Positions 18,359-27,777 of a stretch of 64,000 nt of DNA are shown here, piece by piece. The stretch spans positions 21,586,695 to 21,650,694 of the forward strand of contig NC_062982.1 in NCBI RefSeq assembly GCF_023078275.1. The letters run 5' to 3'. Both the position numbers and the translations under genes were made by a program. The DNA is from Leguminivora glycinivorella. Lineage: Eukaryota; Arthropoda; Insecta; Lepidoptera; Tortricidae. The notes under the pieces were generated by a model. It saw only the letters and a program-made list of their open reading frames with translations, ran no database searches and was not told the origin of the DNA. Position 1 is the stretch's first letter, and every line of letters begins with the position of its first letter.

Positions 18359-18903
18359 AAAAAACCGGCCAAGAGCGTGTCGGGCCACGCTCAGTGTAGG
18401 GTTCCGTAGTTTTCCGTATTTTTCTCAAAAACTACTGAACCTATCAAGTTCAAAATAATTTTCCTAGAAAGTCTTTATAAAGTTCTACTTTTGTAATTTT
18501 TTTCACATTTTTTAAACATATGGTTCAAAAGTTAGAGGGGGGGGGGACGCACTTTTTTTTCCTTTAGGAGCGATTATTTCCGAAAATATTAATACATATT
18601 ATCAAAAAACGATCTGAGTCAACCCTTATTCATTTTTAAATACCTATCCAACAATATATCACACGTTGGGGTTGGAACGAAAAAAATATCAGCCCCCACT
18701 TTACATGTAGGGGGGGGTACCCTAATAAAACATTTTTTCCATTTTTTATTTTTGCACTTTGTCGGCGTGATTGATATACATATTGGTACCAAATTTCAGC
18801 TTTCTAGTGCTAACGGTTACTGAGATTATCCGCGGACGGACGGACGGACAGACAGACATGGCGAAACTATAAGGGTTCCTAGTTGACTACGGAACCCTAA
18901 AAA
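18359..18903 (+). repeat. GGAACCC-ended repeat (family I), complete copy 1
   Basis: 545 bp from AAAAACCGGCCAAGAGCGTG to GACTACGGAACCCTAAAAA. Contains a GTAGGGTTCCGTAGTTTTCC block, G-tracts, a TACATGTAGGGG word, TTGGTACCAAATTTCAGC, and a CGGA/CAGA microsatellite at 18836-18864. The last 30 bases form the GGGTTCC...GGAACCC hairpin. An inverted full copy is at 41035-41612 with about 90% similarity by eye, plus a partial copy joined to it. No ORF; class unresolved. Confidence 0.8.
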
Positions 18904-19006
18904 GGTGAACATTTTTAGTACAATTTTGATTAGAGACGCCAGTATACAAATTATTCTACATACTAAAATATTTAACAGACTTTGTGTAAGCTCTCTCATG
19001 GTGCTC

Positions 19007-19121
19007 CCACACTGGCTGTTATAAATGTTATACAACACGGTGTGACAAGGACAGCGCAATATCAATGTCATCGCGCTGTCCATGTCACACCCTGTTATAA
19101 TATTTATAACAGCCAGTGTGG
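19007..19121. mobile_element. Hairpin MITE
   Basis: Ends CCACACTGGCTGTTATAAAT on both strands; the arms extend through GGTGTGACA and GGACAGCGC, about 50 bp each. 115 bp, non-coding. Confidence 0.85.
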
Positions 19122-19162
19122 TTTCCATATGACTCGAAATATGTCGCCAATCGCAATATATT

Positions 19163-22100
19163 AGAATAGAATAGAATAGAATAGAATAGAATAGAATAGA
19201 AAAACGTTTATTGCAGAAACCATCATACAGCATCACATACATTAAAAAATAAAGAAAAAAAAGAGATCTTAGGAACTAAATACTTAAAACTATATTGCTT
19301 ATTATTAAATACAACAAAAGGTGCTGATGCTGCAGATAGAGGCCACAAAAGGACTCCACTCAGCATATGCTCCAGCATATAATGCTACAGCGCTGGTCTT
19401 CCGTGAAGCCCAGGAAGTAAGAAGATAGCTCAGAAAACTAAAGGCAGTGTCAATATAAGGAACAAAAGAAAAAAGTGATTTGATTAAAATAAGGAAGTGG
19501 ACAGCAATTATTTAAATAATATATAAACAGGTCTGTGAATGTATTAAATATATAATAAAGTAAAATATATAAATATTACGTAAGTAGTTTATAAAATTAA
19601 ATAGTCATCAGATTTTAAACAACTAAACACTCATACTCATAGTTATCGTTGTAACGCCGTTCTGACATAGAGAAAGTCATTTAAGTATGTATTAGGTAGG
19701 TACGCACAGTGTTACGGCTAATGGCTACTTGCATTAAATTACCTAAATGTGATGTACGGAACTCGAAGAACACGGCAGTTGCAAGCTAAAAAGGTATTGC
19801 TTGAATTTAAGTTTGAAGGAAAATAATGTTTTGCAGTTGCGTATGGGAGGGGGTATGTTGTTCCAGCACTTCGTGGCAGAGTAGCGAAAACTGCCACGAA
19901 ATGCTGCGGAGCTGCCGTGTCTTGAACAGAGGAGTCGAATCGCTTCTCTCATCGGGCGGGAGGAAAACGATAACTTTTCAAACAGGTAATGAGGTTGCTT
20001 GGTATTTATTATCCCAAAAAGTAAGGACGCGAAGTGTAAAGACCGACGTGAATCCATCTTTAGCATCTTGCCACTATTAAGATAAGGAGTAACATGAGTA
20101 CGTGGAGGGATGGGAAAACAAAAGCGGGCGCAAGCATTCTGGATGCGTTGAAGGAGCGCCCTCGAACGAGCGAGCAAGCAACCGTTAATCACAGTATCGA
20201 CATAGTTAAGTTTGGATAGTATTAAGGTGTCGCATAATTTTATTCGAAGGTCGACACTGAGGTATTGACGAACCTGGTATAATACTCTCAGTCGATAAAA
20301 GCAGTTCTTAGTTACATCGAGTACATGTTGTTCAAAGCGTAAACGTTCGTCTAAGAGTAGTCCAAGGTTTCGTGCCTGGGTGACACGTTCGAGGCGACTT
20401 CCTCCGAGCATTACGTTAAGGTCAAAACTGGTGACTTTGTCTACTTGGCCTTTAGTGCCAAGCACCAGAAACTTGGTCTTGTCGGGGTTAAGAACTAAAT
20501 CACACTGCCCTGACCAAAGATCAATACGATCGAGATCCTGATTCAACAGCTCCAAGGCAGTCTTGGTCTCCCGGGGATGGAACGTTTTGTAAATTTGTAC
20601 ATCATCTGCATACATGTGATAGTGACAGTTCTTTATGCAGCTCGTAATGTCTGCCGCGTACAGGATAAACAGAACCGGACCCAGAATTGAACCCTGCGGG
20701 ACTCCACAATTTACAGATGAGTTTAAAGAGTAATCCGTTAGTCCAGAGCGATTACGCAATCCAACTTTTTGAGAACGCCCAGAGAGATAGCTATCGAACC
20801 ATTTTATGGTTCTGCCGTCGAAACCATAATAAGTAAGCTTAGACAACAGTAGCGGTATATTTATAGTATCGAAGGCACGTGAAAAATCAAGGAGCACTAA
20901 GATAGATGCCTCACCTTTGTCTTGTCCTGTTAGTATGTCATCGATTACGTCAAGGAGTGCTGTGGCTGTGCTGCGTGCTTTCCGAAACCCAGATTGTTTA
21001 CTTGGCAAAATATTATTCGTTTCTACAAAATCCGTTAATTGCCGACATACTACTTTCTCCAGGATTTTCGACATAAAACAAAGGATGCTAATAGGCCTGA
21101 GGTCCTTTAAGTCAGTAGGTTCAGTTGTCTTGGGTATAGGCCGAACTATAGCCGATTTCCAGTCATCCGGAAAAACACCGGTGCTGATGGATTGGTTGAT
21201 GATATTTGTAATGATTTGTAAAGTCTTAGGCAACGTGAGTTCGACCATGTCCAACGTGATGTTGTCAGTACCAACGGCGTTGCTTGAAAACGACTTAATT
21301 ATTCTCAGCACAGTGCCCTCATCTACTGGTTTCAACGTGAAATTCGCAGAACCAAATCTGTGGAGTTCAAAATACATTAAACTGGCTATGGTGACACCTT
21401 TTCTTGAGGGTAAATTAAGAAAGTGAGAGTTAATCTGATTCGGGTCGTTAAAGTTAGGCGGTAAAACATCATTACGTTTTTTAAAATCGGCGATGTTATT
21501 TTTTATGTTTTGCCACAGACTTTTGGGGTTTGTTTGATTATTCGTTATGTATGTTTGAAAAAAGGCTGACTTTTCAGTAAAAAGAGCTGTGTTAACAATG
21601 TTTTTTAAATCCTTATAATATTGCTTATGTGATTCAAGGCCAGTTCGGCGAAATCTAGCGTGCGCCACATCACGCAGCCGCATCATTTCTCTAACTGTAT
21701 CAGTGATCCAGGGATGATGCTGTTTTTTTATTAAAATTCTTTTAAAAGGCGCGTGAAGGTCAAAAAGCTGTAAAATGGAATCATTGAAATGGAAGAGAGT
21801 ATCATTAACGTTATCACACACCAAGCGATCCCAGTTTACAGCTTCAAGGTCAGCATTAAACCTGTCTAAATCAATATCCTTAAGCGGTCTGTACACTGAC
21901 CACCGCGGGACTGGCTTATTTTTCTTAATGTTAAGCTGACATGTTATGAACGCATGGTGACTGAGATCGGGAATGTAGTACACCGCTACACATCCTATTT
22001 TTGTATTTGAACATATTAAATCTATCAATGTTTCTGAGTGATCAGTAAAGTGAGTAGGTTCATTAACAAATTGTAATAGTTGTTGTGTGCGTAAAAAATC

Positions 22101-22771
22101 TGATAACTTAATTACATTGGGATCCTGAGCAAGTAAGGTATTTATGTTGAAATCCCCCAGTAAAACTACATGGTCATATGTCGATAGTGAACATATTGCC
22201 TCAGATAATGTGTCAAGAAAAATATCAACATTTTGCCAAGGGGGCCGGTAAGAGGTCCCTATAGCTATCTTACTACCATTGAGAGATAAACCAAGCCACA
22301 TTTGTTCCACACCCGCCGCCGTCGGCGTCCTAAGTAGTCGCGGCCTTAAATGTTCGCCTATATAAAATCCGACACCCCCGCCGCGCGAGCGCTGGCCGGC
22401 CGGGCGCGGCGTGTGACGCAGCCGAAACCCGGGCGGAGCCGGGGCGCGCAGCTCCTCACCAGTACGTAGCCATGTCTCGTTTATAGCTAAAATGTCCACA
22501 GGATATCGATTAAGGGCTACTAAAAACTCATCATGGCGCGTTCCGAGTGAACCGGCATTCAATAAACCTAATTTTAAGTTTTTAGTTTTCATCACAAATT
22601 GGATAACATACGAAAACACTACCTGGCAAAACAAACTATTTATGAGCAGTTGTTTGAGAACCGTCATATGGCGGCGTTCTATAGATACATATGTTGACAA
22701 ATAATACAAATTATTGAGTATTAAAGATGGATGACGAAATAATATTTGATTTTGAAGGTTATCTCGGTAAA
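19163..22771 (-). mobile_element. LINE-1 of the window: CR1/Jockey-superclade non-LTR retrotransposon
   Basis: One uninterrupted endonuclease-reverse transcriptase ORF (19743-22592) followed by about 580 bp of 3' UTR and an (TTCTA)n tail at 19164-19200. The 5' end abuts a (TAA)n tract at 22772. No ORF1 is present, so it is probably 5'-truncated or the ORF1 is lost. Related 3' ends occur at 262-337 and 43265-43445, and a C-terminal relic at 12640-12725. Confidence 0.85.
19743..22592 (-). CDS. LINE endonuclease-reverse transcriptase, uninterrupted ORF
   Basis: Encodes the protein that nicks target DNA and reverse transcribes the element RNA at the nick. I chose the ATG at 22592-22590, 949 codons; the frame stays open upstream to about 22841 but that part translates the (TAA)n tract and foreign sequence. 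Residues 8-220 are an APE-type endonuclease: LLNAGSL (N12), INETWL (E39), LLGDFN. The final motif reads DLSHHAF where many families have SDH, so the last Asp may be replaced. The RT domain (about 430-720) has LRPISIL, LLDFSRAFD, CGVPQGSILGP and YADDVQIY (YADD codons 20601-20612). A conserved C-terminal region ends near KFKQYLFSL. No stops or shifts, so it may be recent. The frames on the opposite strand are shadows. Clade uncertain (CR1, Jockey or a relative). Confidence 0.85.
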   Translation of the reverse strand: MKTKNLKLGLLNAGSLGTRHDEFLVALNRYPVDILAINETWLRTGEELRAPAPPGFRLRHTPRPAGQRSRGGGVGFYIGEHLRPRLLRTPTAAGVEQMWLGLSLNGSKIAIGTSYRPPWQNVDIFLDTLSEAICSLSTYDHVVLLGDFNINTLLAQDPNVIKLSDFLRTQQLLQFVNEPTHFTDHSETLIDLICSNTKIGCVAVYYIPDLSHHAFITCQLNIKKNKPVPRWSVYRPLKDIDLDRFNADLEAVNWDRLVCDNVNDTLFHFNDSILQLFDLHAPFKRILIKKQHHPWITDTVREMMRLRDVAHARFRRTGLESHKQYYKDLKNIVNTALFTEKSAFFQTYITNNQTNPKSLWQNIKNNIADFKKRNDVLPPNFNDPNQINSHFLNLPSRKGVTIASLMYFELHRFGSANFTLKPVDEGTVLRIIKSFSSNAVGTDNITLDMVELTLPKTLQIITNIINQSISTGVFPDDWKSAIVRPIPKTTEPTDLKDLRPISILCFMSKILEKVVCRQLTDFVETNNILPSKQSGFRKARSTATALLDVIDDILTGQDKGEASILVLLDFSRAFDTINIPLLLSKLTYYGFDGRTIKWFDSYLSGRSQKVGLRNRSGLTDYSLNSSVNCGVPQGSILGPVLFILYAADITSCIKNCHYHMYADDVQIYKTFHPRETKTALELLNQDLDRIDLWSGQCDLVLNPDKTKFLVLGTKGQVDKVTSFDLNVMLGGSRLERVTQARNLGLLLDERLRFEQHVLDVTKNCFYRLRVLYQVRQYLSVDLRIKLCDTLILSKLNYVDTVINGCLLARSRALLQRIQNACARFCFPIPPRTHVTPYLNSGKMLKMDSRRSLHFASLLFGIINTKQPHYLFEKLSFSSRPMREAIRLLCSRHGSSAAFRGSFRYSATKCWNNIPPPIRNCKTLFSFKLKFKQYLFSLQLPCSSSSVHHI

Positions 22772-22797
22772 TGATTAATAATAATAATAATAATAAG
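22772..22797. repeat. (TAA)n microsatellite at insertion junction
   Basis: Six to seven TAA units separate the 5' end of the LINE on the left from a plus-strand insertion on the right. Further (AAT)n tracts at 23456-23468 and 24190-24207 bound the next two blocks. Confidence 0.9.
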
Positions 22798-23470
22798 CCC
22801 GCGGGGGCAGCTTGTGGCGAGCTGACGGTGAGTGGCGACACCGCGGACCCCTATTCCAGAGGGCACTTCCATCTAGCCCTCGCCTCTGCACTTGCCTTAA
22901 CCGGCCGGCCAGAGTGGATTCGCAAGAGCGGGACCTATGCTCCAGGTTGGAAGTGTAAAATGTCATAACGCCGGCGGCCTGCTGAATGGAACACCAGGAA
23001 CCAAGCTACCGCAGACTCACCTCTCGACAACCTTTTAGCCACTCTCAAGTGTTGCTCTGTTGTCGCACCGTGCGTGCGGCCGTTTTGCAGGGCCCACTCA
23101 ATGAGTTGGCGAGTCACCACCTGCCTTTTACAATTGTGAGACTAATTGTCACGGCAGGTGTCCGATAGTCTCCTCCCATAGCCCTTTAACCAGTTCATCC
23201 AACTTTCAAAACAATAACCCATGACCTTAGCTCCCATCGCAGCACAAAAGTGCTGCACTGCAATAGTCTTTGCACCTGGCGGGGACCATCTCCGGTTGTA
23301 TCATATTGTGCGCTCGGGGATGGTATCCGCCACGTGTATCCCTTGCCTTTAGATTAAAATGTCTAAAAGGGCCTCTGTGCTGTTGGCTTCGGCCCCACGC
23401 ATGCCTCCCAAAGGTCCGGGACCCCATGGTCCCGAGATATGGAAAAGACAGACAAATAATAATAATAAGA
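22797..23470 (+). mobile_element. Insertion between (TAA)n tracts, repeat family C complete copy
   Basis: A GC-rich block from GCCCGCGGGGGCAGCTTGTG to GGACCCCATGGTCCCGAGAT and an A-rich ACAAATAATAATAATAA end. GGGACCCCATGGTCCC forms a potential hairpin close to the 3' end. Parts recur at 2275-2455 and 16190-16325. Several short frames cross it, none protein-like. It may be the 5' UTR plus 3' end of an internally deleted LINE, or a non-autonomous element using the same integration machinery as the next block. Confidence 0.55.
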
Positions 23471-24207
23471 GTCACTCAGGCATATCATTTCCGGTTGTTC
23501 TCATCTAGCTAACGGCGAGTACTTGCACAGACATAATCTCGTAGCCAGGATCATTCACCAGCAACTTGCTCTTCAATACGGCCTTGTGGACCGCGAAGTA
23601 CCATACTACAAGTACTTACCTGCGCCAGTTCTCGAAAATGGTCGTGCCACGCTCTATTGGGATCGATCTATTATCACTGACAGGACTATTGTAGCCAATA
23701 AGCCTGACATTGTGATAATAGATCGACTGCAACGCCGGGCAGTGCTCGTTGACATCACCATCCCCCATGATGAGAATCTCGTGAAAGCCGAGAAGGACAA
23801 GTCCAGTAAGTACCTAGACTTGGCTCACGAGATAACCGCCATGTGGGATGTTGAATCAACGATCATTGTTCCGATAGTCGTTTCAGCGAACGGTCTCATA
23901 GCGAAGAGTCTCGACCAACACCTTAAGAGACTCTCGCTAGGTGGCTGGATCAAGGGCCAGATGCAGAAGGCGGTGATCTTGGACACAGCGCGGATAGTTC
24001 GACGGTTCCTCTCTCTGCAGCCCTAACCACCGGCAGCTTGGGCCCTGCCCCGCTGCTGGCGGCACCCTAGGTTAGGTTTTTTATAATGTGTTTATATATT
24101 TTGTATTGTTTTGTATGTGGTTTTGTATTTTACTTTTATAATCATATTATAAAAAAGCCTAGCCTAAGAATCAAAATGAATAAAGAGAATAATAATAATA
24201 ATAATAA
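23470..24207 (+). mobile_element. 5'-truncated RLE-type LINE ending in (AAT)n (Dong/R4-like)
   Basis: Carries the C-terminus of a retrotransposon protein (23523-24026), a 3' UTR with GGGCCCTGCCCCGCTGCTGG and an A/T-rich part, and an (AAT)n tail. Placement between TAA tracts on both sides fits the R4/Dong clade; Dong of Bombyx mori is known to insert into TAA repeats. No reverse transcriptase remains. Confidence 0.6.
23523..24026 (+). pseudogene. C-terminal restriction-like endonuclease domain of an R2/R4-type LINE
   Basis: About 167 codons, open to a TAA stop at 24024-24026. The core NKPDIVIIDR...AVLVDITIPHD has the PD-(D/E)xK layout (K/R-P-D, about 12 residues, then D-x-T) of the restriction-like endonuclease found downstream of the reverse transcriptase in R2, R4/Dong and related LINEs. 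It is followed by a conserved helical stretch (EKSSKYLDLAHEI-like), then IVPIVVSANGLI and a C-terminal TARIVRRFL. In the full protein this domain makes the site-specific first nick. Here the reverse transcriptase and DNA-binding parts are absent, and the first Met is not a true start. No disabling change is seen inside the domain. Neighbouring LINEs use the APE-type nuclease instead, so two integration chemistries sit side by side. Confidence 0.75.
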
Positions 24208-24319
24208 AATTCTTTATTTCGAATATTACATTCATAGTTGTTGTAAAACAATAAAAAAATACAATAGAATATAAAATACTGTACAATTAAATTAAAAATA
24301 TACATATACTACTTACATG

Positions 24320-27166
24320 TTATTTGCCGTTTGCGTTCAGGTGCACGGTAGTCCACTGCCTTAGAATGTGATTGCTCGGGTTGACAGTAAACAGCGCCAG
24401 AATATCATTTTGCTGCGGGTTTTGCCAAACGTTTGCCCAGACCGAAGCTATGCGGGACCGCATGATTGCATAAAAATCAGGTACTCCCGCATCAGCAAAC
24501 ATGGTCTTTGCACTGCAGCAACGAGGTAATTTCATGAGTATTCTGAACGCATTGTTATACTGAACCCGAAGCGAGTTATAAGTACGTTTAGTGTAGTTGC
24601 ACCACAGGGAGCATGTATAAAAACACTGGCAGAATGCCCTAAACAAGGTAATTTTTACGTCATTGGTACACTTGGAGAACCTTCGCGCCAGCATGTTACA
24701 TCGGACCGCGAGGGCTCGCCTCTCCCGCTCCATGTCCATGTCGTCGCGACGGCTCTCCGTTAGATAGTGACCTAAGTACTAAAAAGATGCTACAACCCGA
24801 ATAGGCGAACCATTCAAATAAACTGGCGGAACCATCTCCGGACCCTTACCATATCTGAAAACGAGCATTTCGGTTTTTAAAATATTATATTTCAGGTAAT
24901 GCTGTTTTGAAAAAGATTCGCAAATCGATATCAGTTTTTGAATGCCCTGACTTGAGGGGCTGAGGAGCACCATGTCGTCCGCATAGCTCAGGTTGTTAAC
25001 GCACACATTAGCAACATGGCAACCCGTCCTGGCACCCCTCAGCTCCTCAATCAGGCCATTGACATAAAGGCAAAACAGGTCCGGAGAGGTTATGCCCCCT
25101 TGACGCACTCCACACTCTAGCCTGTAATCGTTAGAGAGGGTGTCGCCCCATTTCACATTATTTGTTTGGTTTTCGTACCAATACTTAAGGATGTTGACCG
25201 TGTCTACTGGTACGTTTGACCCTAAGAGTTTAGTCCACAGTATGTCATAATTTACTAAATCAAAGGCGCGGCTTAAATCAAGAAAACATGCATACACAGA
25301 TGTATGTCTACTGATATAATAGTTTACTACTGTTTTGAGACTAAGTATCGCGGACTCGGTCGACAGGCCGGCACGAAAACCAAACTGCGCGTCATTCAAC
25401 TTTATATTTTTCGTCAATTCGGGCTGCAACAATCTTTCAAACACTTTACCAGTTATTGTGCCCAAGGATATCGGCCTATAGTTTCTTAGGTCAGACAGAT
25501 CGCCTGTCTTATTTTTAGCTATAGGTACAACTATTGTTCTCATTAATGCTTCAGGCAGGTAACTGAACTGGATACACAGATTAAAGAAGACAGACAGAAC
25601 TCTCGGCATCTCATCGCTGGCGTAAAGTAAGTGCTCCACGCTCAACCCGTCGTGTCCCGGAGACTTTCCTCTCTTCATACTCTTCACCACTTTCGCTATG
25701 TCTTCAGGTATAAACTGCCTCATTTCAGCTGGAGTGGGGGCTGTCTCCGGGACAGGGCTAGGGGAAGCGGGCGCACTGTCGACGTCAGCTGGCGGGTCTA
25801 CTTTAAAATGGAGCGCAAATTGGTTAGCTATTTCTTTAGGATCATTTGTATTATTCACACTTAAAGGTAACTTCGATTTGTATTCCAACGCTTTAGTATT
25901 TTTCCAAAATGCTGAAAATTTTTTGCATTTTCTATTTAAAGCTAAAATATTCATTTTAATCGATTCTTCATTGTCCTGACACCATTTTAATTTATATTTG
26001 AAATTTTTCCGACTTTCTACCATACTAGTGTAAACATCTCCCGAACGCGGCTTTCCGCAATCCAGCCAGTGCTTAAAATGCATTCTAGCGATAAGATGAC
26101 TTTGTCTGACATGGTAGTTCCAGCCGGCGACCTGTCGACCCTTTTTCCGTGCACCTGCGCTCAAACGGCAACTCACTGCAGCAGCCTTCTGCATAATATC
26201 AACAATTTCGTTATATAATTTCGATATCTTAATTTTACTATCTAAAACCTGTTCATTGTTACAAAAGTTTATACGTTTTAAATGTTCATAACAATATTCG
26301 CCGTATTTATTTATTTGTTCAATGTCCCTTTGACCCCATAGTACATGTTTAAGACCATTTGCGTTTTGTCTGGCCGCGGTACTGTTACATATGACCTTTA
26401 AATTTAAACGAATGAACAGTGGAAAATGGTCTGACCATGAAACATCGTTTTCGACCCAGATCGAGTGAATCGTTTTCCATGCCGCTTTAGTAGTAACGCA
26501 GTGGTCCAACCACCGACGAGAGCCATTCGCTTCGCTTAGATAGGTATAGGTATCGGAGTTTATACCTAGGATACTTATATCTGCACATTCCCATTCCTGC
26601 TCGGAACAAAAGTCATCCAACTCCCGCCCAAACGCAGCACTAGGATGTGCGTTAAAATCGCCTATGATATAAGCAGCCGCAACATCACTCTCCTCGATAG
26701 CTGCACTCACATTGGCCAAGCAGCTCGTGAAATCCATCAAGTTATCGGCACAGTCGCACGGCATGTATACATTAAAAATGCTAAAACATGTACCACTGTA
26801 AGCAATTTTAATTCCCAATATCCTATCGTTTTCGCAATCTATTTTCGTTACATTGGAGAAAGCTGATGTTCGCCACAGAATAGCCAGGCCACCGTACGGC
26901 CGTCCGTGCAGCACCCCCGCCGACGTGTCCACGGAGGTTGTAGCGAAGCCGGTGAAATTGTCGTCGATGTTGTGTACAAGGCTCAGATCGTGTGCCAGGA
27001 GCCAGGTCTCTTGTAGCAGGATAATATCGGCATCACGGCAAAGTTGACGAACATGCTCAAGGGATCTCTTTAGAGACCTACAGTTAAACGAAACCATTGC
27101 GATTCCGTCCGGTATATTAAGTTGATATTGTGTACTGTTCATATTATATAGTTGAGTAAGCGTCAT
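24320..27166 (-). pseudogene. LINE ORF2 (APE endonuclease + reverse transcriptase) broken by one TAG
   Basis: Reads from the ATG at 27166-27164 for 795 codons, then a TAG at 24781-24779, then continues in the same frame for about 152 more codons to 24320. The residues on either side (VVASF, then YLGHYL) are the usual continuous motif, so a single substitution explains the break. Endonuclease: FNCRSL (N28), LLQETWL (E53), YIIGDFNAHPS, and WSDHFPLF with the canonical SDH. RT: NYRPISLG, FLDLSRAFD, CGVRQGGITSPDLF, SYADDMVLL (YADD codons 24974-24985). The C-terminal region after the stop is rich in Arg/Cys (MLARRFSKC, LWCNYTKRT). The protein would mediate target-primed reverse transcription in the nucleus. 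Loss of the C-terminal region probably inactivates this copy. Clade: CR1 group or relative, by recognition. Confidence 0.85.
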
Positions 27167-27777
27167 TTACACTACGCGCACTGAGCGTTCCACAAATAGT
27201 CTGTATTTCACCAACGCAGGCCAAAAATCACTGGACAGGAAGGTCGATATTTTACTCCTAGGTATTGTTACTTTAAATGAGTTAAAACTGGTTTCCCATT
27301 TTGGCACTAATAACTGAATATTAATACACGATTAAGAGTATCAAATAATAAATAGCATGCAGTGTAAATAAATATATATTTATTTCATTATATAGGTATA
27401 TGAGTAAATCAGTATATATTGACTGCAGGATTATTAAATAGCTAAAATACACAGACAATCTTACAGGTCTAGTTCGCAATTCGTTGACATAAGGTCGAAT
27501 ATTAAAATATAAGAAAATATTACAATGAAACATGGCAATTACTCGTATATCAAATTCAGTTCTATTAAGTGTAGGTATACTTATTAGGTAAACTTGTTGA
27601 CTTACTATGTTTATCGTTATTACAATAGATTGTATTCTACACATGTTTTTTTTAAAGAACATATCTATTAAGTATATTGTAAGCCATATTATACAATAAC
27701 ACAGAAGTGTACCGTTTATACATGTAATTGCAAGTTGTAAAAATAAAAAAGTGGTAAGTAATATATAAGGTGCAAAC

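Noticed and set aside
18826..19242. 138-codon minus-strand frame
   Set aside because: Crosses the GGAACCC repeat end, a MITE and a LINE tail microsatellite.
20917..21426. 169-codon frame on the plus strand
   Set aside because: Antisense of the LINE reverse transcriptase.
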